DNA of 64,000 nt from Breviolum minutum Mf 1.05b.01 (taxonomy: Eukaryota; Sar; Dinophyceae; Suessiales; Symbiodiniaceae), in contig DF239100.1 in assembly GCA_000507305.1 (NCBI GenBank), positions 91,001-155,000 on the forward strand. Reading direction: 5' to 3'. A program made the position numbers and the translations under genes. This document shows, in pieces, positions 9,180 to 22,100 of the stretch; positions within the stretch are counted from its first letter, which is position 1; every line of letters starts with the position of its first letter. The notes beneath the pieces are model-generated. The model did not search any database, was not told the origin of the DNA, and saw nothing but the letters and a program-made list of their open reading frames with translations.

Positions 9180-10500
9180 GAGTTTTTCATCATTGTCATC
9201 AAAAATCCGGTTCAGAACAGCTATTCGAAAAACGCTTGGAAAAAGGATGTTTGGCAGTAGACCGGGAAAGGAAGACGGTTATGTAAGATTTGACAAGCAC
9301 AATACAAAGTTAAAATGTGCCCATATGTCATTTACAGAGGTTTGGAATGACCACCAAATCTGAAAAGAACAAAGGTTTGAAAGGTTCTTATCGGGAGCAT
9401 AGCTCATGTGGAATCGTGCTTAATGTTTTCAATTCATTTGAGAAATTTCGACCCTTGACCATGACAAGAAGAACAATCCGTACGTGAAGACTGCGATTTA
9501 AGACTTACAAATGGACAAATGTGTTAAAAAAAGAAGTTCGAGAACTTTTCTGGATTGAACCCAGATCATTGCATAACTCTTCCTATATCTTTGCTTGGTC
9601 TGCGTTCTTAGCCAACAAGAATATACACAGGTGAAAACTATGATCAAAAACACAGCGTCATCTTTGTAAAGCTATTTGGACGCTAACAGTTTATACGGAC
9701 CAGACTGGCTATGAAAGAAATTGCCTGATGTTGATTTCAAACGGGAACACCTCTTCTTTACTAAACAAAAAATATCCAATTCTGACAAAGCCAGCCATGA
9801 GAGCTATATCTTGGAAGTTGATTGAGAATATCCAGAGAGGCTAGTAGGTGACTTACACAAAAACAGTCATGCGCTTCAAAGGACATGCTTCCCGAACATC
9901 AGAGGGACCACATTACACATAGACCTGAAAACACTAAGAAAGTGCTTTTCTTTTAAACTTGATCGATAAGAAGAGATACGTTTTACACACCTCTGGTACA
10001 AAGGTCCATGTGCAACACGGGCTGAATCTAACCAAAGAATTAAGACATATATATATATATATAGAATGATAAGCTTCAAGCAGTCAAAACTAAAAAAAAA
10101 ATACATAGATTTCACCAATGAAAAGAGGAAACCGTCCAAAACAGATTAAAAAAAAAGACCTATTCAAGTTCATGGCAAAACAATTGATGCAAAGAAGCAC
10201 ACCAAATTTGACTTAGTAAGCAGTCCAAAACAGCTTCAAAAGTGTGTGAATAGACCAGCCTACAACAAGCACATCATCAACAAAAACCCGGTGGGAGTAG
10301 AAAAAGAGAAGGCTGTAGTGGACTTGAACACAAAAATTTACACGGGCCTATCCATTTTGGATTGGTCGAAAGTTCATATTAGATTCTACTACGATGTCTT
10401 GAAACCAAAAGACCAAAACCATCTGAGGTCGTTTATATGGACAGCAACAGCTTCGCGATTCAAATCAAGCATGCAGATTGGCGTGAATATGAAATGCAAG
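9180..10500 (+). pseudogene. Decayed family B DNA polymerase (Polinton/protein-primed type) relic
   Basis: Pieces of a protein-primed family B DNA polymerase occur in order on the plus strand, in changing frames and broken by stops. Near 9560-9600 there is a block ending in an I-F-A-W-S-A-type segment that fits the conserved L-D-P-x-H ... L-S-W region. At 9674-9700 is YLDANSLYG, the motif A region (YLDANNLYG in Polinton polymerases). At 9800-9860 a segment of the E-V-D-x-E-Y-P ... D-L-H type appears with a stop inside. At 10346-10410 comes GLSILDWSK followed by FYYDVLKP, and at 10437-10460 DSNSFAIQIK, which corresponds to motif C (DTDS) with its first Thr changed to Asn. At least two in-frame TGA codons and three frame changes make it non-functional. 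The host is a protist; the source could be a Polinton-like element, a virophage-like virus or a larger DNA virus. Confidence 0.7.
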
Positions 10501-10620
10501 AAACGATACCTGGAACACCATTCAAAAGCATGCAGCGTACAAAAACTGTGTCCTGTAGGGAGGATTCCCAATTCTCGGGCGCAACTCTTGCACCACGCAG
10601 TCCATCAGGACGCTCAATGA
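10246..10620 (+). pseudogene. Longest open fragment of the DNA polymerase relic (thumb-side palm)
   Basis: A 124-codon open stretch holding the segment just before motif C: N-R-P-A-Y-N-K-H, then V-V-D-L-N-T-K, then GLSILDWSKVH and FYYDVLKPKDQ. In Polinton polymerases this block reads (V/I)-G-x-x-I-L-x-L-S-K ... Y-x-Y-L-K. The frame leaves the polymerase similarity near 10435, where the motif C fragment continues in another frame. It has no plausible promoter and is not a gene in its own right. Confidence 0.6.
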
Positions 10621-10699
10621 TCTGCAGGCCCGTTTGACCTGGGATCTCAGTGGAGCTCAAGCATTGGCTCTTCGTAATCTTTAGCACATGTCTATAAAA

Positions 10700-13600
10700 T
10701 CCTTCTAGAAATCCAAACCGATGTTGAAATAAAGTGACTTCCTTTGAGTTCCAGCACTGCTCCAATATTTTTGTGTCTTAATACGCTGGCATCGAGATGG
10801 TCTGCATCACCACCCTCGCTGTCATCCAAAAAAAGTCGTGCTGCACCAATCCCAGTGATACTAACTGGAGTGGTTTTCACTCTGCAAAATCTGCAACCGA
10901 AAAAAATAGAGAACTGCAAGAGCGGAAAACGAATCATGGCGTCAAAGAGCACCGGAGTTTTACAGACTATAAATTTGCCTGGCTATTTTGATTCTCATCT
11001 GTGTTTACAGTTTACAGCTTCATTTTGATTGTATTCCTTTAGCATGATTTCATGATGCATTGTGATCTTCTGATCATGTGCGATTTTGTTCGATCGTCTT
11101 GAAAAGCATTAAGAGACTGATCAGTCATGAATCCCTGGGCCCTCGCCTAGAAGCATTGCTGTTCTACACGGCTGTACCAACTTACACATGATTCAATTCT
11201 GTATGTGCCGCCAAATTGATTTTTTTTTTGGTTGGGTGACCCCGACCGACCCGAACAGCAAAACTAAAATCCAAAATGGCAAAGACTTCGCAGAAAAAAT
11301 TGAGATGTCCAAGTCAACCGCTGGCAAGAAACATTCTAGAGATGAAACATCCATCCCTGCAAAACATCAAACATATCAACAAACATATCCAACAAAGAAC
11401 AAATCCTCTTCACCAACTTCTCGCCTGCTTCGCCTCTTTGAGATCTAGACCACCTCTGGCCAAGGACTCGGCACCCGCCTGCAGTTCTTGCACAATTCAT
11501 ATCAGATTCTATCGCAATGCCAAAGCATAAGATTACAATATATATAATACATATCCTCAGAATTCATCAAAATATCTTAAGTTTCCCAGACTTGTCTTAT
11601 CGTCCCTTGCTTCTCGTCCATTTTCCCAGACGGCGCCGTGTCTCCAGTTGCGCAGCGCTTGAAGAGCTCCGCTTCGAAAGCAGCACGCAGCTGATCAAAC
11701 CTGGCGATGATTCATGGTGATTCATGATGATTGGTGGTGCTGTTGACGGTTGATACGTTGATGAAACATAATTTTATATAGCATTAAACAATCTCAATAT
11801 TAATAATAATGCTCATATTAAATATCATTTTCCTGATGTAGCTTTACATGTCTCAGTTTTGCATGACCTATCTATATTCTGTTCAGTCTTCGTTTTTCCA
11901 CGGGTCTTTGAAGATTTCTGGCTTTGCCAATTGAAGACAAACTTCAGGACAGGACTTTGCAGATGGACATTCTGCCAATGCCACCTGACACATCCAAAAA
12001 TCAAGATGGACGCTGGACTGTTCTACCCTCTGATCATTCGAGCCTGAAAGGGGGCTTTCCCATTGGCATCATGAACATCTGCAGGAGCCCCACCTTTCGT
12101 CAATCATTTCGCGCTGAAGAAACGTGAAGAAACATTAAACACGCCTTCTGTATGTTGTGTGTTGTGTGTCTGTGTGGAATTTTGCGAACATTTCCTGAGG
12201 AAGTCACGGAGCAGCAGCAATCTCGCCTTGCCAGGGTTCGCGAATCTGAAATTTGAACTATAGAATCTATTTTAGATCTATTTTTAATCGTTTTCATCTT
12301 CATCCCAAAAAAAGACCCAGAACTAGACATGATTTTTTGCCATGAATTCCTTCTTCTTGCAACGAAGGGGCCACGTCAACATGGCCATTGCGGCAGGCCT
12401 CGAAGTGTGGCCCAAGACTTCACTTGCTTCCGCTTTCCAGACTTGCACACACACACATCAAGACGCGCCTCGTGCAGGGCAGTGCCCTGCAAGCAGTGTG
12501 AGCGAGTGCCACTGGCAACAAGAATCACGAAGTGTAATGAACGAATTGTTCCCCTCCTTTTCATCTTGAGAGGCCAACAACGAAGTCACCTTGAGAGGTC
12601 AACAGTCGTTCTTTTAGGTGGCATACAATCAGCACATAAGGTGCTTATGTACATGTATATATATGCATGTTTATTGTAACATATTTCTGGTGCAAAAGGG
12701 ATCTGGTACTTGGATCGGATAAAACGGTGGCCTCATCTCATCTCAATCCTTTCATGATTCACTTTTCACCATGACAGTACGCTTCATTTCGCGATGAAGC
12801 GCAGAAATTGTCTTTTGAGAAAGTATTTAGTAGTATTTACTGTGTAGGTTGATATGTCTCACTTTTTTCAAACATTCTTTCATTCTTGACTTTCCCTTCC
12901 CACTCCTTTACGAACTCAGCTGTCGACGTCTCCATTATCCGCCTGGCAAAGCATATGCCCCTCTCCCGCCCAACCCAAGGGATTGTTGAGGCACCAGAGT
13001 GGCACAAACGAGCCAATGTGACTATCTCCTCACATCAGGATCAAAGCAAAACAACCAATGTCAACAAATAGTGTTTTCAGAGAAACCTTTCAACTCCAAA
13101 TCTCTCCTGCTCAATTGCCAGGGACACAATGTCTGCACGTCCATTTCCTTTCAACAAGGTGCGGAATACATGTGGATGCACATTCAGGTGTTCACTGTAG
13201 AATGCAGTCTCCTTTGTATCCTTTCCATCCCTCTGCTCCGCCTGCAGCATAGTGCAACACCTGCCGCCTTTCCTCTGCTGGCGTAGGTGCTGCCATGGCT
13301 GGCTACCACATTGGTCGAAAGTGGCACTGGAAGTGATCAAATGTGAAGGGATGTTGTTCACAACGACCAACCCCAAACCTTCTCCCAATCTAATCTATCA
13401 CACACGGTAGTGTCAAAATGTACCTTCGGTTGATGTGGCGATGTTTCAAGTGTAAAGGTGCAATATGGTGCAACTTTTTGCTTGAACACACTGACTTCTC
13501 ATATGATTCGCATGATTCCTGCCCCAATTCCGGACACATTGCCGGCTTGGTCACAGCTTGAACCCAATCGAAAAGACTCCAAAGTTCAAAAGTGGATCTG

Positions 13601-14860
13601 TAACTTTAGGCCTCCGACAGCATGAACCCTTTCATGAGGAAATTAAATGATTTATATGCAATACGTGCGATACATTTCAGCCCACCTCTCTTTTGCCAGA
13701 ACCCCTCCACATGCTTAAACCATACTAGTAAAGTTGAAATGTAAAATTCATTTCTCTGAATTCTAACCGTTGTCCAATATCTGTTCAACTTCCCTAATTT
13801 GTAAAGGGACCATGATAGGACACTGGACGTCTCTTTAGACCGTAAAGAGCCGAACGAGAAGGTCAGGAATTTATCACTGGGTTGCGGAAGTCTCTCTCTA
13901 TCCTTAGTTAAGTGTTTTCTTGTTCATTTCATCAACCTTTCTTATTACCACATGACTTCACATGACCATTGTAATTCAAGTTGTGAAGGCATAGCAGTGT
14001 TTTGAAAAAAACATGGAAGGAAGTCCACATTACGTTTTTACATGTGCAGTGTCTGTATTTGGTGGAAACATGACAACGGTCGCGAATCTGTTCATCTCTT
14101 GTAAATTGTACGTACGTATGTTAAGAATTGGGCTCTGGGTAGATGAATGAAGGTCTTGGTCCTGTTTTGGGTTATTGCTTCCCAGTGATGGCAAAGGTAT
14201 TGTGCAAAGGAACGGGCTGAGATTAATTAATGAAAAAGGTGTACAAATCAAATTGAAACTGATCGTGCTATGTACGGGTGCAAAGTAAGGAAAAGCAATG
14301 GGCATGTAAAGAGTGATTATGAACATTTTTAGGGGCTCTATGGCAGGGGTGGTGATGAAGGGGTCCGTCGAGGGAGAGGTGGGCTAAAATATACCACAAG
14401 GCTGACAAGGCGGCTATAGATACATGGTATATATATATATGCAAATATGTCATGCATATTTTTTAGCGGTCAGTCTGCACTGAGTCCGAATTGCGCCACA
14501 TTTGCGGCAGGTGATGCACTCAGGAACTTGGTTCGTGGCGCATCAGTCACACTAGCTGCAAGGGTACACGAGCACATGCCATCTATAAAACAGGGGTGGT
14601 CGTGCCGCAAAACATTTGAGGCAAAACAAATCCCATCCTCACCGCAACACTTAGTCAAATCAATCATGAATTGACCTTGTCATATGCTTTAAACAAAAAC
14701 CATTTCGTATTGACACAATGGACAAACTAGGATCAACTCAATTTCCGAGAAAGACAGCGAAAGGAATCATCAGTGGCCAAACGATGGTTACTACATTCAA
14801 CGACTGTCCTGAACATCTTCAGAACGCCATATCGATCACATCGAATTCTGTCGGAATCAA
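10700..14860. other. Long stretch with no gene recognised
   Basis: About 4 kb with only short, overlapping open stretches on both strands and no recognisable motif. Weak coding-like composition appears near 13080-13390, but neither strand is convincing. Short AT microsatellites occur (for example at 14431-14440). It may hold untranslated sequence, decayed elements or introns of the minus-strand gene that ends at 14866. Confidence 0.4.
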
Positions 14861-14865
14861 GCGAC

Positions 14866-15400
14866 TCATTGTAAGACTCGCTTGACAATCTCTTCATCCT
14901 CCTGAAGTGAACAAATGACAAACATTGACAAATGGAGGAAAAATGGTCGTTTCCATGTTGAATGTACACCACAACATGAACCAAAGTGGAGTTCCTGACA
15001 GATCCATCGGACAAATTCGTGGTAGTAGATCTTGCCATCCTGATCTGCATCAGCCTCGAAACAATTTTTTTGTCTGCTGTTGGCGGTGAAAGGCCCTAAC
15101 GAAATTGGTGACGTTGGTGCCTCTTGCAAGAGAATGTCCACGACATGAGGAGAAAAGAACCTGTGTAAAACAATGTTCAAGCATTCTCGGACTGATTTCA
15201 AGCATTCAAATTGATGGCACAAATTTGGGCATCAAACTCTTCATCCACTTTGTGGAGCATGTTGAAAAACTCAGCTCGATCCAAGACCTTACGGAAGGTG
15301 AGATGCAGATCTTGCGGACCCAAATTCATATAGCCACTGCCTTAGGAGACCCCTGACCCCTACACATTCGCAGGATTATCTATTATCTTTAAATAAGCCT
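14866..15400 (-). CDS. C-terminal exons of an EF-hand calcium-binding protein
   Basis: Three or four minus-strand exons can be read. The highest (about 15230-15300) gives L-D-R-A-E-F-F and then a helix, like the exit of an EF-hand. Next (about 15100-15160) is F-F-S-P-H-V-V-D-I-L-L-Q-E. The third (14995 to about 15075) contains a perfect EF-hand loop, DADQDGKIYYHE at 15016-15051, with Asp at 1, 3 and 5, Gly at 6, Ile at 8 and Glu at 12, followed by F-V-R-W-I-C-Q. The last exon, 14866-14901, encodes E-D-E-E-I-V-K-R-V-L-Q and a stop. The last intron (14902-14994, 93 bases) has GA-AG borders and a CAGGA repeat at both edges. The N-terminal part and the identity of the protein are unknown. Confidence 0.6.
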
Positions 15401-16554
15401 TGGTATCTCTACAACCGTGGCTGAAAATTCATCTCAATTCATCCCCATGGGAATTTTTGACTATAATTGATCTGATCCTTGCTGCGTTGTTGGAGATTTT
15501 CCCTACACCTTCTCTGAGGCCAAGGTGCAACCCCAGCACCGGGACCCAAGCAACGACATTGGGGAAACCCGTGACCTTTGCGACTACCATAAATTAATCC
15601 AAAATGAAACAATCCGAGAAGATTCATCCAGTTTGTGGCCAGGGTATACCCAAGAAATTAATTTCTTAAGGTAGGGGATGTTAATTCATGATTATCCAAC
15701 CCAAAACAATCAACATGTTGTCATACTTGTCATAAACCAAGTAGTCTTGTACATATCATATATATATATACATATCTATTCGTTATATGACAAATATCAA
15801 CATCTATACATAAATCTCTCTGATGCAAGACCATCGCTGGTGCTATTCTGTGCACAAGTTGTTTCTGTTGTTCTTCTACATTCTCAGACATGGCCAACTG
15901 GGTACCCGTGCACCATCTCCATTCTGATCATGCAGTGAGAAGGCCGCCCTCGCAAGCATTTCATATCTTTTAATCATGTCTTGTCATTCTTGACATGTTG
16001 ATTTTCATTTTATTCGAACCTTGATCCACAAGATTAGAAACCTGAACACCCGTATGTACACCCATCCACTCTGAAGATCGACACAATGGTGCCCGGTTGT
16101 GCCTCATCACTGCGACCAAATCTTCCTAAAGCATCACAAAGACAGGGACATCGATTTTCAAAACATGCGCCACTTTGACAGTGCATGATCCCGGCCTCGG
16201 GTTGTTCAATACCCCAATCTCTAAGATTCCTCAGATATGTCAGATATTTGGAACTACATCTTTGACACCAAAAGGAAACGTTTCAAAGCTTTCACATTGT
16301 CCGAGGTCCTTACTGGCTACTGATGTCCTGGGTGGGTGGACTGCAAACGAGTGGAGTCAGAGCTCCCCTTCCTTCCTGCGAAAAGACACCATCTGATGTG
16401 ACATGGCTTGACACGAGGGTCATGGACAAAGACAAAATCCTGCATCAGCTTTCTATGGGACTTTCTCTAGAGGGTTACCTGATACCTTCAGAAGCCAAGT
16501 GGTGCCAAGACCATCAAACATGACGCGACATCTTGTGCTGACTTCGCTACACAC

Positions 16555-18694
16555 CTCCAGTCGCACAAAGTCTGGCAACGGTGCAGAGTAGTGGACTAAG
16601 ACAACATCTAAAGGTTCCTGCCAAGTCAAACCATGTTGATCATAGTCGCAGTCCACAAAATTGAACATCTGTGGAATGAAAAAACCAGTAATTCTGTTTG
16701 GCGGTCCAAAGTCAAATGAAGCATCATCAAGTCAGACAAAGTTAGATGTTTTTCTTCACATTCCCACCCTTCATGTTGTCAAAACTGAAAGTTTCTGGAG
16801 CTCCTGGGCAAAGTTCTCCAAGGCTGTCTCTAAAGCACCGGCAATCCATGCCACACGATTACTCAAAGTTCCAGCTCCAATGGCCGTCAGGAAAACCTAC
16901 CGACCAAAAAAGCATCTTCGCCGAAAACAATGAAATAAGCTGAATGTCCAAAAGGAATTCCTGTTTTGGACATGTAATGATTTCGTAATGGTCTTTGGCA
17001 AAACCGTTAAGAAAGACATGTTTGATACGTTCGTTACATATCATTACATATCGTTACATATATATCGACGTATCGTTACATCACATTTTTCATGCAGTGA
17101 TGATCTCTCTGATGTCAAAGATCTGAAGCATCCAACCTTCACTCGAGCACCCTTCTTTGCAGCCAAACAGGACGCAATCGTCAAAGTTGCTTCGTAGGCA
17201 GCTTGCAACACCACCTGGGCAAAATGGGAAAATGGCAAAATACCCAATTAGAAGCAAACATTGCATCGCCCACAGCACGACATGATACGACACGTATATT
17301 ACAACTGATACCTGATTGTACCACCGTTGAATACATTTCACCAAGCTGAATGACTATAATGACTTGGTCCCTTGGTCATGTTTGAAGGATCTTCGGAGAT
17401 GCTGGAGAGCTTTGTTACCTTAGGCGTCAACTCGAGCAAAGGTCGCCCACTCGTTGGCCTTGACGGCTTTGAGATAGCCAACCGGTAAAGCACCACAAAG
17501 AACCTGAGAACAGTTTGATGGCATGGCGTTTGCATGCTGTTTCCATGGTGTTTCATGAAGCAGTACCAAAACAAGCCAGTGGAGCTTGACAAACTTGATG
17601 AGAGCATTGCCAAACCTTTGGAATTCAAGCGGTGACTTGTCAACAAAAGCACCTGAAAATGATTCACACAAACAATCAGCACCTGAAGCCTGAAACAGAT
17701 TGGAACATATCATCGTGTATCAAAACACTGCATGGTTGAATGGGCTGATTTGATTGATTCGTCCATGGACGCAACTTGGGTTCAAGCTTCTGTTTCCCAA
17801 TGCACTCCAACCTTCATGGCTTGTGGATGTTTGTGACGTCTTGGGAGTGGATGTTGCAGGTAGGATGACATGACGTTGGACATTGCACTGGAAGCTGTGA
17901 ACAGAACCTGAACAGCTTGACGGGCTTGTGCTTCAAGCTCATGGTCAGTTGCTAGAAGATGACTGAACCTGACTTTCTGAAACTTGGGAACAGCCAGACT
18001 GTTCCAACAAGAACACAACAGAACAACAGTGCCAGAAAATGCCAGAAATCTTAAACTTTGTGTTGGTTCTTGTATGAAAGCAACATACAAACACCTTGGA
18101 AATGCTCTCTGTATTGATTCCCCATCTGATTTTCCTTGTGTGATATAGGAGACTTGAGGTTGTCAAAATATATCAGAATCTTGCAAGACAATTAAAAAGC
18201 AGCTCCAGGAGCACAACCAGTCGTCTCCTTCTACAGTTATATGGCATGCAAGATGTCTTCATAGTCTTCATCTTGGCACTTTTCAAGAAGATACCAAGCA
18301 ATGCAACCAAAAATGCCGCCTGGCGATGCTTCCATCAACCCGCGGCAGACAGTGCCCATGCCTGCTTTCTGTCGAGATATGACATTTGGGATTTTCATTC
18401 GTCCAGACCCTGCAACAGACCCAAAGCTGAGGCTCCGTCTTCATGGTCCAATAGCCTAGCATAAAACATGTTGAAGCCATCCAAGTGAAGGATGCAAAAA
18501 AACATGGAAAAAAGGAATGAGGAATGTTTGATTATTTTTTGGTTCTCATAATTTCAGCATGCTTCAAAGGCGAAAGATCATGAAAAGGCAAGGCCGCTTC
18601 TTTCTTTCACAAGTCTTGTCGTCAAGGAACCGTTTTTGCTGTTGTGCACCACATTTGCCAGCTCTTCTAGCAAGTCGACCGGTCTACCACCAGC
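16555..18694 (-). CDS. Spliced gene with PARG/macro-like C-terminal domain
   Basis: The C-terminal part is resolved into phase-0 exons: 17432-17503 (CGALPVGYL...W-A-T-F-A-R), 17137-17214 (V-V-L-Q-A-A-Y-E-A-T-L, a helix), 16804-16896 (VFLTAIGAGTLSNRVAWI) and 16555-16617 (PLDVVLVHYS). Lengths of 72, 78, 93 and 63 bases join without shift. Introns are GT-AG or, for the last, GA-AG with CAGGA at both edges. Upstream, less certain exons lie at about 17782-17950 (ending K-V-G-V-H-W-E-T-E), 18237-18409 and 18581-18694. The order ALPV-Y ... F-A-x-V-V-L-x-A-x-Y-E-A-T-L ... L-T-x-x-G-x-G ... W-I resembles a large dinoflagellate family with a GGGVFGN-type loop, related in layout to PARG or macrodomains. 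Here the loop reads GAGTLSN. Activity is unproven. Confidence 0.6.
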
Positions 18695-19149
18695 CTGAGA
18701 AACAACATGAAACCTTGGAAACTGCTCTTTTCTACACGGTTGTCTCAGTTGTGTCATTGTGCTTCTTGCTAAGTTGCTGACACCCTGACCGGTGGTGTGG
18801 ACAAAGTAATTCCTGTGAAAGATTCGAATCTAACTTCCAGCTGGGAAACAAAAACTCTCAAAACACTTCCAGCCTAAAAAACGCAGCTGCAGGACAGGCA
18901 ATGGCCGAAATCGCCCCTTGTGTCCCCTAGCACCGTGGCATCTCTCAGATCGCTTACTTGATAAACAACAAACGATGAACATCAACGGACCTTGGAGCTG
19001 TAGTGGGTAATGCCATCCTGCCCATCTTGGAGCAAGCACATAGACATGCATCGTCTACACTTCATACGTTTTCACACTTGGCAGGAACACGCAAATTGGC
19101 AAACTTCGGAGCCTCTGGATGATAGCCATCTACCGTTTCCAAGCAATTG

Positions 19150-22100
19150 AACAATGAACACACCTAACAGTCAGAACCCGAGCTTTGGAGAAGCTGGTTC
19201 GTTGATTTCTTGTGGCATCTGTCGCCATGAGGATTCTGGTGGCACGCGCGGTTTTTTGTTCTGGCATCTGATGTCCGGCAAAATGATTTTTGCTCACACA
19301 CATGTAATATGCTTTCAGGAAATACTTGGTTTGGTGGAATAGACATCATAAGATGTAATCGGGCAAAGTGTTTCTGGGAAATGCCATTTTGGGTTGAAGA
19401 TCAGATCAGGAAAATATTTTTTGTGGTGGAAACAAATGGTCAGGATCACCAAAGAACTCTGGTTGGCCCCCGAAGGGGTACCCCGATACCATTTTGGATT
19501 TTTTTGGCTCAATTGATTGCTTTAAGGCACATTCTGTTTGGAAAAAGTCGGTTGTTTGTGAAGCATGCGACACTTTTTGTCATTCATTGCCGTACTTGTA
19601 GCAATCAAAGTCTGAGAAAAGCACCTGGAAGACTGCCCCAGCATTCTTAGGGTCTTGGTAAAGACTCAAACTGTCACTCGTCAAGTTGGTAAATGTCAGA
19701 ACCTTAGCAAACACGGAAACTCAACGGATATGTGACCTCTGATTCCGTTTCCATCGATTTTAAGTCGTCAGAAAAGATTGCTTGACTGATTGTGAGATCC
19801 GTTGAGATATGTCCTTCTATTCAATTTATTCATTGACAGAGCTCAGAAGGTTGGCACTTGAAAAAAGGTTGTAAACCCTTTTTGCATCAAGGCTCACACG
19901 CCCGCGTTGTAGTATCCTCCATCACCCACCTGTGCCGCACCATGTTCCGACACATTCCTTGAAAGGACAAATGTGACAAATTCTCATATTTCAGCCATCT
20001 TTAGCCTCTCTCAGGACATAACAAGAAGTGAACACGTATGAATGACCTAATATAAACACGTGCTGGATCTGTTCTTTGCCTGTCTTGCATTGTCCAACTG
20101 CGTCTTCAGCTCGGATAAAGACGGAGTTCGCAAAGTCCCGGCCTCTCAAGTGTCGTGTCCCCAAAAACGCTACATGTGATATGTGGCTCACCCCAAGTTG
20201 GCCTGAAACATCTTGCCAGTGCTCTTGCAAATAAGCAGACCTCACCAAATGACCCACAAATTGCTTGAAGAACCGCAAATATCAGTATCTTGCAACAAAC
20301 ATCTCACCTGCCGCTGCTTCGAAGTCATCTCGCATTTCTTGATATTTGCCCTCTGGCACCCCAAAGACCTTCCATATGCAAAAGCGAGCAGTTTTCTTTC
20401 AAAAAAGGACTCCTTGTCAAGGATTTCCAACCTCTTCAAACCACTCCTTTGGCAACCTCACTTTTCAAGGCTTTTCATGGAAGTTTCAAGCTAGAAACAA
20501 ATCTGATGCGACGATGTTGATAATTCGATGTCAATCTGAAACACGTATGTTCCAGGCTCAACATCGGGAGTGCCCGGCATGGTCGTTTTATTTGGGAGTC
20601 TGAAAATTGAAATAACAAAAGAAATCTTGTGTCCATGGTTTGACTGTTTCTTTCACGCCCTGTTGCACCTAGGGTCTTGTGACAATGCAAACATGAGTGC
20701 AAATGAGTGCATTTGAAACTTTGCGATTCATGGTGCTCTGGAGATTGGTGCAACTCTGAAACTCCTTGGAACTTGGTGCGAAGAAGTTTTAGAAACTTTG
20801 AGCCAAATCACCACAGAGAAACAATTTCAATACCCATGGTGTGTCACGGAAACAAAGTTTCCCCACAATTGAAGCCGAAGAGAGGCGAAACGTCTTGTAC
20901 GATTTGTATGATGTTTTCTTTCTTGCTGTCCAAATCTTGCACGCGATCATAGTCCCAAATTGGCATCTGCTGCTAACGCAGTGGAGGCACGAAGGATCTT
21001 CACCTCAACATCATTTGAGACATCTACAAACCTGACAAATTGATACAAATTGATGGGAAAACACAAATGTGTTCAAAATGTTTCGGAGCCTCCTGGATAG
21101 GTTTGTCCTGCCACATTATACAATCGATCATGTGCACAACCTTGATAGAAAGTCTTTTGAACATGTCCTGCGCATTGGTGGCCACTGAACCCAACTTCTG
21201 AACCACCTGAAACAAGTCGAAGCCCGGGCAAGTAAGTCGACCAAACTTGAGAATCTCAATGACGAAAATCAAACTACAAAATGCATCATCAAATATAATA
21301 TAACAGAAGCATCTTATGCTATGCTCTGGAAGAGTTTTGTGTTCTGTTAGACCGGTTTCATTTCACTAGCCAGAGAAAACTCCAAGACCGAAATGAGCAT
21401 CGTGAGCCTTCATGCCACGACAAACTCGACCAAAAATGGCATGTTTTCCATCCAGCGAGGGTTGTGGCCTTTCATGATCTGCCAAGTCGTTTCTTCATTA
21501 AAGAGCTGAGGCGAAACAGCTAAGCTTCTGACCCCAAAGTAATGAAGAACTGTGAGCCTTCAAAAAAACTTCGATTGCTGTATGGCCAGAGGAACAGTTG
21601 GAAATTCACAGAAACTATAAGGCTTCGAATTGGAAAGAGGCAAAGATGTTTTAAGAAAAGGTGAAGAGTCCAGAAAAAAAGGAACCTGAATTCATTTCAA
21701 CTTCTTTAGGATTGCAAATCCTTTGCCGCTCTAAGAGGCAAGCCATTGCTATCAGGTCCAGAATTCCTCAGTCATTTTCTCTGGCAGCTCTGACAAATGC
21801 CTTTCCTAAGCTGAGCACCAAACGCCATGCTCAAAATACCGGCTCCTGTGTGTTTCAAGCCTACAGGAGGAGAAATTGTGTGGTAATAGATTCGAATCTG
21901 AATCTTCTCGTCATGGAATCTGGCGTGTGTTCCAAGCTTGAAATGAGAGTGGCTCACCTGGGTGAATCTCATCCTCGAATGTTGAGCCATAAATGGATTC
22001 ACCACCTCTTCCAGTACCAGTTGGATCACCACCCTGGGAAGCAAGTCGTTGAGGGTCAAAAGATTGAAAGAAGCGGAAAACATCCAAACTTTGAAAGCCA

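Noticed and set aside
9700-9830. TGA read as a sense codon in the polymerase region
   Set aside because: Relatives do not have Trp at those positions, frames also change, and other genes in the window use TGA as stop.
14400-14460. Possible promoter (TATA-like ATATATATAT)
   Set aside because: Simple AT repeat; dinoflagellate promoters do not typically use a TATA box and no gene start is nearby.
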